Source of the DNA: an uncultured bacterium
Lineage (GTDB): Bacteria > Cyanobacteriota > Vampirovibrionia > Gastranaerophilales > Gastranaerophilaceae
Assembly (NCBI GenBank): GCA_945833895.1
Contig: CAMAGQ010000035.1
Span: forward strand, 1-14,028
Length of the DNA stretch: 14,028 nucleotides
Reading direction: 5' to 3'
Shown here: positions 11,769-14,028 of the stretch, one piece after another
How positions within the stretch are numbered: position 1 is the first letter of the stretch
Layout: each line of letters starts with the position of its first letter
Position numbers and translations under genes: made by a program
Notes under the pieces: generated by a model
Told to the model about the DNA's origin: nothing
Databases searched by the model: none
The model's input: the letters and a program-made list of their open reading frames with translations, nothing else

Positions 11769-12833
11769 ATGGCAAGAATAGCAATAGATGCAATGGGCGG
11801 TGATTATGCTCCGAAAGCAATAGTAGAAGGTGCTTTATGGGCAGCACAAGAGTATGGTGTCGCCTTGGAATTGGTTGGCAGAGAAGACGAAATTCAGGCA
11901 GAATTGAAGAAAATCAAGTCTGCGGGTTTCATATATTCTGATTGCGGAACAAAAGGTCACAGAAGAAAAATTGCCATTGACGTTGATAAAATTGATTACA
12001 CAATCACACATGCCTCTGAAGTTATCGGAATGGGTGAGGCTGTAGGACAGTCTATCCGTAAGAAAAAAGATTCATCAATTGTATCTGCGGTTCGTGCTGT
12101 TGCGGAAGGTCGCTGTGAGGCGGTTGTGTCAGCAGGCTCAACGGGTGCTGCGATGGCTGCAAGTTTATTTGGGTTAGGTAGAATTCACGGGGTAACAAGA
12201 CCTGCAATTGCCGTAACTTTGCCGACTATGACAAAGCCTGTTGTTTTGATTGACGGCGGTGCAAACAGCGAATGTACTCCTGAAATGTTACGTCAGTTCG
12301 CCGAAATGGGACAGACTTATGCTGAACATATTGTCGATATTGAACAACCTAAGGTCGGTATTTTGAGTATCGGAGAAGAGGAAGGAAAAGGCAATTCACT
12401 GGTTAAAGAAACTTATCCTCTGTTGAAAGAAGACAGTGAAAAAGGCAGAATAAGTTTTGTGGGAAATATTGAAGGCAAAGAATTATTTATAAATAAATGT
12501 GATGTTGTTGTTTGCGACGGTTTTGCAGGAAATATTGCACTGAAAGTTACCGAAGCGACTGCATCAATGATGTTAAAAATGATTTCAAAAGAGTTCAAAT
12601 CAGACCTTTTGGGTTGTATTATCGGACTTCTTGCAAAGCCATTTTTGAGAAGAATTTTGAAACGAACCAACTGGGAAGTTTTTGGAGGCATGCTCCTTCT
12701 TGGAGTTAACGGAATTTCTGTAATTGCACACGGCCGCAGTTCGTCTTTTGCAATGAAAAACGCTGTAAAAATGGCTGTGAGAATGCTTAATAAAGACATT
12801 AATTCCAAAATTGCGGAAAATATAAACAGGTAG
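11769..12833 (+). CDS. plsX: Phosphate acyltransferase PlsX
   Basis: Converts acyl-ACP to acyl-phosphate, the donor for PlsY in the first step of phosphatidic acid synthesis; a peripheral membrane enzyme. The 354-residue length is normal. It begins with ARIAIDAMGGDYAP (2-15) and has the family blocks HASEVIGMGEAVG, RKKKDSSIVSAVRAVAEG, AVVSAGSTGAAMAAS, GVTRPAIAVTLPT, DGGANSECTPEMLRQFAEMG, IGEEEGKGNSLVKE, and VVCDGFAGNIALKV. A small extra segment (about 55-70) precedes the HASEV block. GGAG lies 10 nt upstream of the ATG. It is followed 11 nt later by fabH, the classic pairing. The PlsC-like gene at 4468 may act later in the same pathway. Confidence 0.96.
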   Translation: MARIAIDAMGGDYAPKAIVEGALWAAQEYGVALELVGREDEIQAELKKIKSAGFIYSDCGTKGHRRKIAIDVDKIDYTITHASEVIGMGEAVGQSIRKKKDSSIVSAVRAVAEGRCEAVVSAGSTGAAMAASLFGLGRIHGVTRPAIAVTLPTMTKPVVLIDGGANSECTPEMLRQFAEMGQTYAEHIVDIEQPKVGILSIGEEEGKGNSLVKETYPLLKEDSEKGRISFVGNIEGKELFINKCDVVVCDGFAGNIALKVTEATASMMLKMISKEFKSDLLGCIIGLLAKPFLRRILKRTNWEVFGGMLLLGVNGISVIAHGRSSSFAMKNAVKMAVRMLNKDINSKIAENINR

Positions 12834-12844
12834 GTAATTAGAAT

Positions 12845-13855
12845 ATGAATAAGAATGTTAAACCACTCAGAATAGCAGGTGTCGGATATTGTGTTCCTGA
12901 TACCGTAATAACCAACGATGACTTAACAAAGTTGTACGATACATCTGATGAATGGATTTTCACCAGAACAGGAATTAAAGAAAGAAGAATTGTTTCAGGC
13001 AACGAAAACGCGGTTGATTTAGGTCTTAAAGCGGCACAGAATGCTCTGGGAAAATCAAATATAAAGGTTGAAGATATAGATTGCGTGATTGCGGCATCAT
13101 CTGCTCCACCGCAGTTGTATCCGTCACTGGCATGCCAAATTCAGGCAGGATTGGATATTCCAAACCACATTCCTGCGTTTGATATGACAGCGGCATGCTC
13201 TGGTTTAATCTACGCTTTGCAGGTTGCAAGAGGTTTTATTGGTTCAGGCTTGTATAAGAACATACTTCTTGTTGCGGCAGATAACAACTCAAGACTTGTT
13301 GACTGGGAAGACAGAGGAACTTCAATTCTGTTTGGCGACGGTGCGGGAGCAATGGTCGTAACCGAAGCAGAAGACGGAATTGATGATATTTTATCTCTTG
13401 ATATTAAATCAGACGGTAAAATCGGTCAGTATATTTACATGAATTTGCCCGGGAAAAATTGCCCGCTTGTTGAACCTTGTGATGAAGTTGATGCAAAAAT
13501 TCACATGGCAGGACGTGATGTTTATAAATTTGTCGTAACAACGTTACCTGATTTCATCGACGAATGCGTTAAAAATTCAGGATTAACGGCGGAAGAAATC
13601 GACTATTTAATTCCGCATCAGGCAAATCAAAGAATTATTGAGGCAATGCAAAGCCGCTTGAAATATTCTGATGAAAAGGTTATTTCAAATATTAAGTATT
13701 ACGGTAATACTTCCGCTGCATCTATACCGATTGCACTTGTTGAGGGTGTTCAAAAGGGTAAAATTAAACTCGGTTCAACTGCTTTGCTATGCGGATTTGG
13801 TGCAGGCATGACCTGGGGCGGTGCAGTTCTAAGATTGCGTGAAGGTATTTGCTAG
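12845..13855 (+). CDS. fabH: Beta-ketoacyl-ACP synthase III (FabH)
   Basis: Starts fatty-acid synthesis by condensing acetyl-CoA (or another short acyl-CoA) with malonyl-ACP in the cytoplasm. In 336 residues the Cys-His-Asn triad is complete: Cys118 in DMTAACSGL, His258 in IPHQANQRI and Asn288 in YGNTSAASI. Other marks are SDEWIFTRTGIKERRI (34-49), FGDGAGAMVV (163-172) and the closing LLCGFGAGMTWGG (314-326). The Thr/Ser-type pocket does not let me tell acetyl- from branched-chain preference. It is 11 nt downstream of plsX and ends the cluster: a repeat and a new promoter follow, so any fabD would be separately transcribed. Confidence 0.96.
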   Translation: MNKNVKPLRIAGVGYCVPDTVITNDDLTKLYDTSDEWIFTRTGIKERRIVSGNENAVDLGLKAAQNALGKSNIKVEDIDCVIAASSAPPQLYPSLACQIQAGLDIPNHIPAFDMTAACSGLIYALQVARGFIGSGLYKNILLVAADNNSRLVDWEDRGTSILFGDGAGAMVVTEAEDGIDDILSLDIKSDGKIGQYIYMNLPGKNCPLVEPCDEVDAKIHMAGRDVYKFVVTTLPDFIDECVKNSGLTAEEIDYLIPHQANQRIIEAMQSRLKYSDEKVISNIKYYGNTSAASIPIALVEGVQKGKIKLGSTALLCGFGAGMTWGGAVLRLREGIC

Positions 13856-13904
13856 GGGGTAAATATATCCCACTATCTTACCGTGAATGAGGTCAAATTT
13901 AAAG

Positions 13905-13946
13905 TTCCCTTCCTTGGATGGGGAAGGGGTGATGTTATTTAATCTC
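13905..13946 (+). repeat. Dispersed repeat D, copy 2
   Basis: CCCTTCC (13907-13913) pairs with GGAAGGG (13922-13928), followed by GGTGATGTTATTTAATCTC. It matches 5499-5547 except for the 7-nt insertion in that copy. It may also act as a weak hairpin downstream of fabH, though no T-run follows. Confidence 0.65.
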
Positions 13947-13982
13947 TCACGCAGGAAACTGGATTTCAAAATACCTGTTTTC

Positions 13983-14010
13983 TTTACATAATCCTTTTTT
14001 GTAGTATAAT
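13983..14010 (+). promoter_or_regulatory. Strong promoter at the right edge
   Basis: TTTACA (13983-13988, 5 of 6), 16-nt spacer, perfect TATAAT (14005-14010). The predicted start is near 14017, only about 4 nt before an ATG at 14021. Confidence 0.7.
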
Positions 14011-14020
14011 TACGAAGAAG

Positions 14021-14028
14021 ATGTTATT
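14021..14028 (+). CDS. Possible start of the next gene (truncated by the window)
   Basis: ATGTTATT begins about 10 nt after the perfect -10 box, preceded by GAAGAAG. Only two codons are visible, so neither identity nor reading frame can be confirmed. By position fabD would be a common neighbour of fabH, but this gene has its own promoter. Confidence 0.3.

Noticed and set aside
1..14028. CRISPR array, tRNA, rRNA or prophage genes
   Set aside because: No regularly spaced repeats, no tRNA T-loop/cloverleaf pattern, and no phage structural or integrase genes were seen on either strand.

Overview
The window is AT-rich bacterial chromosome with housekeeping genes on both strands and unusually repeat-laden intergenic spacers. 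Taxonomic markers are indirect. A hydF gene ([FeFe]-hydrogenase maturation) and a D-2-hydroxyacid dehydrogenase point to a fermentative anaerobe. The yceD-rpmF-plsX-fabH cluster, a single-domain ribosome hibernation factor and a DUF4127 protein fit several phyla. My best guess is an uncultured gut-type lineage such as the Gastranaerophilales (Melainabacteria/Vampirovibrionia), but this is inference from gene style, not proof.

Layout. 1-1769: a UbiE/MenG-type methyltransferase (+) and a D-lactate-dehydrogenase-like enzyme (-) whose stop codons abut. 1916-2392: an Hsp20 chaperone (+). 2393-3211: about 800 bp without a convincing ordinary gene, holding a structured segment that resembles IS200/IS605 ends, two dispersed repeats, tandem palindromes, and a promoter with an 18-codon ORF and an 11-bp inverted repeat. 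3212-3882: a small Cys-rich unknown protein and hpf, the latter with its own promoter and a bidirectional terminator shared with a small membrane protein (3956-4276, -). 4468-5289: a PlsC-like acyltransferase (+). 5290-5667: a repeat cluster. 5668-7202: hydF and rpsO on the minus strand, separated by a strong terminator. 7203-7629: a divergent spacer with second copies of two repeats. 7630-9496: a DUF4127 gene overlapping a TTG-started mntP. 9493-10449: a DppD/OppD ATPase (-). 10595-13855: an unknown 87-residue protein, then yceD, rpmF, plsX and fabH, linking ribosome assembly with phospholipid and fatty-acid synthesis. A promoter and a possible gene start lie at the right edge.

Most notable: (i) three places where a -10 box sits exactly 6 nt before an ATG with no usable Shine-Dalgarno, suggesting leaderless mRNAs; (ii) the leaderless mini-ORF, palindrome and Cys-rich protein unit at 3072-3433; (iii) hydF placed directly behind the rpsO terminator with no room for its own promoter; (iv) translational coupling of a DUF4127 protein to a manganese exporter; (v) an L32 protein with a roughly 40-residue Ala/Lys/Glu tail; (vi) at least four families of dispersed palindromic repeats confined to spacers.
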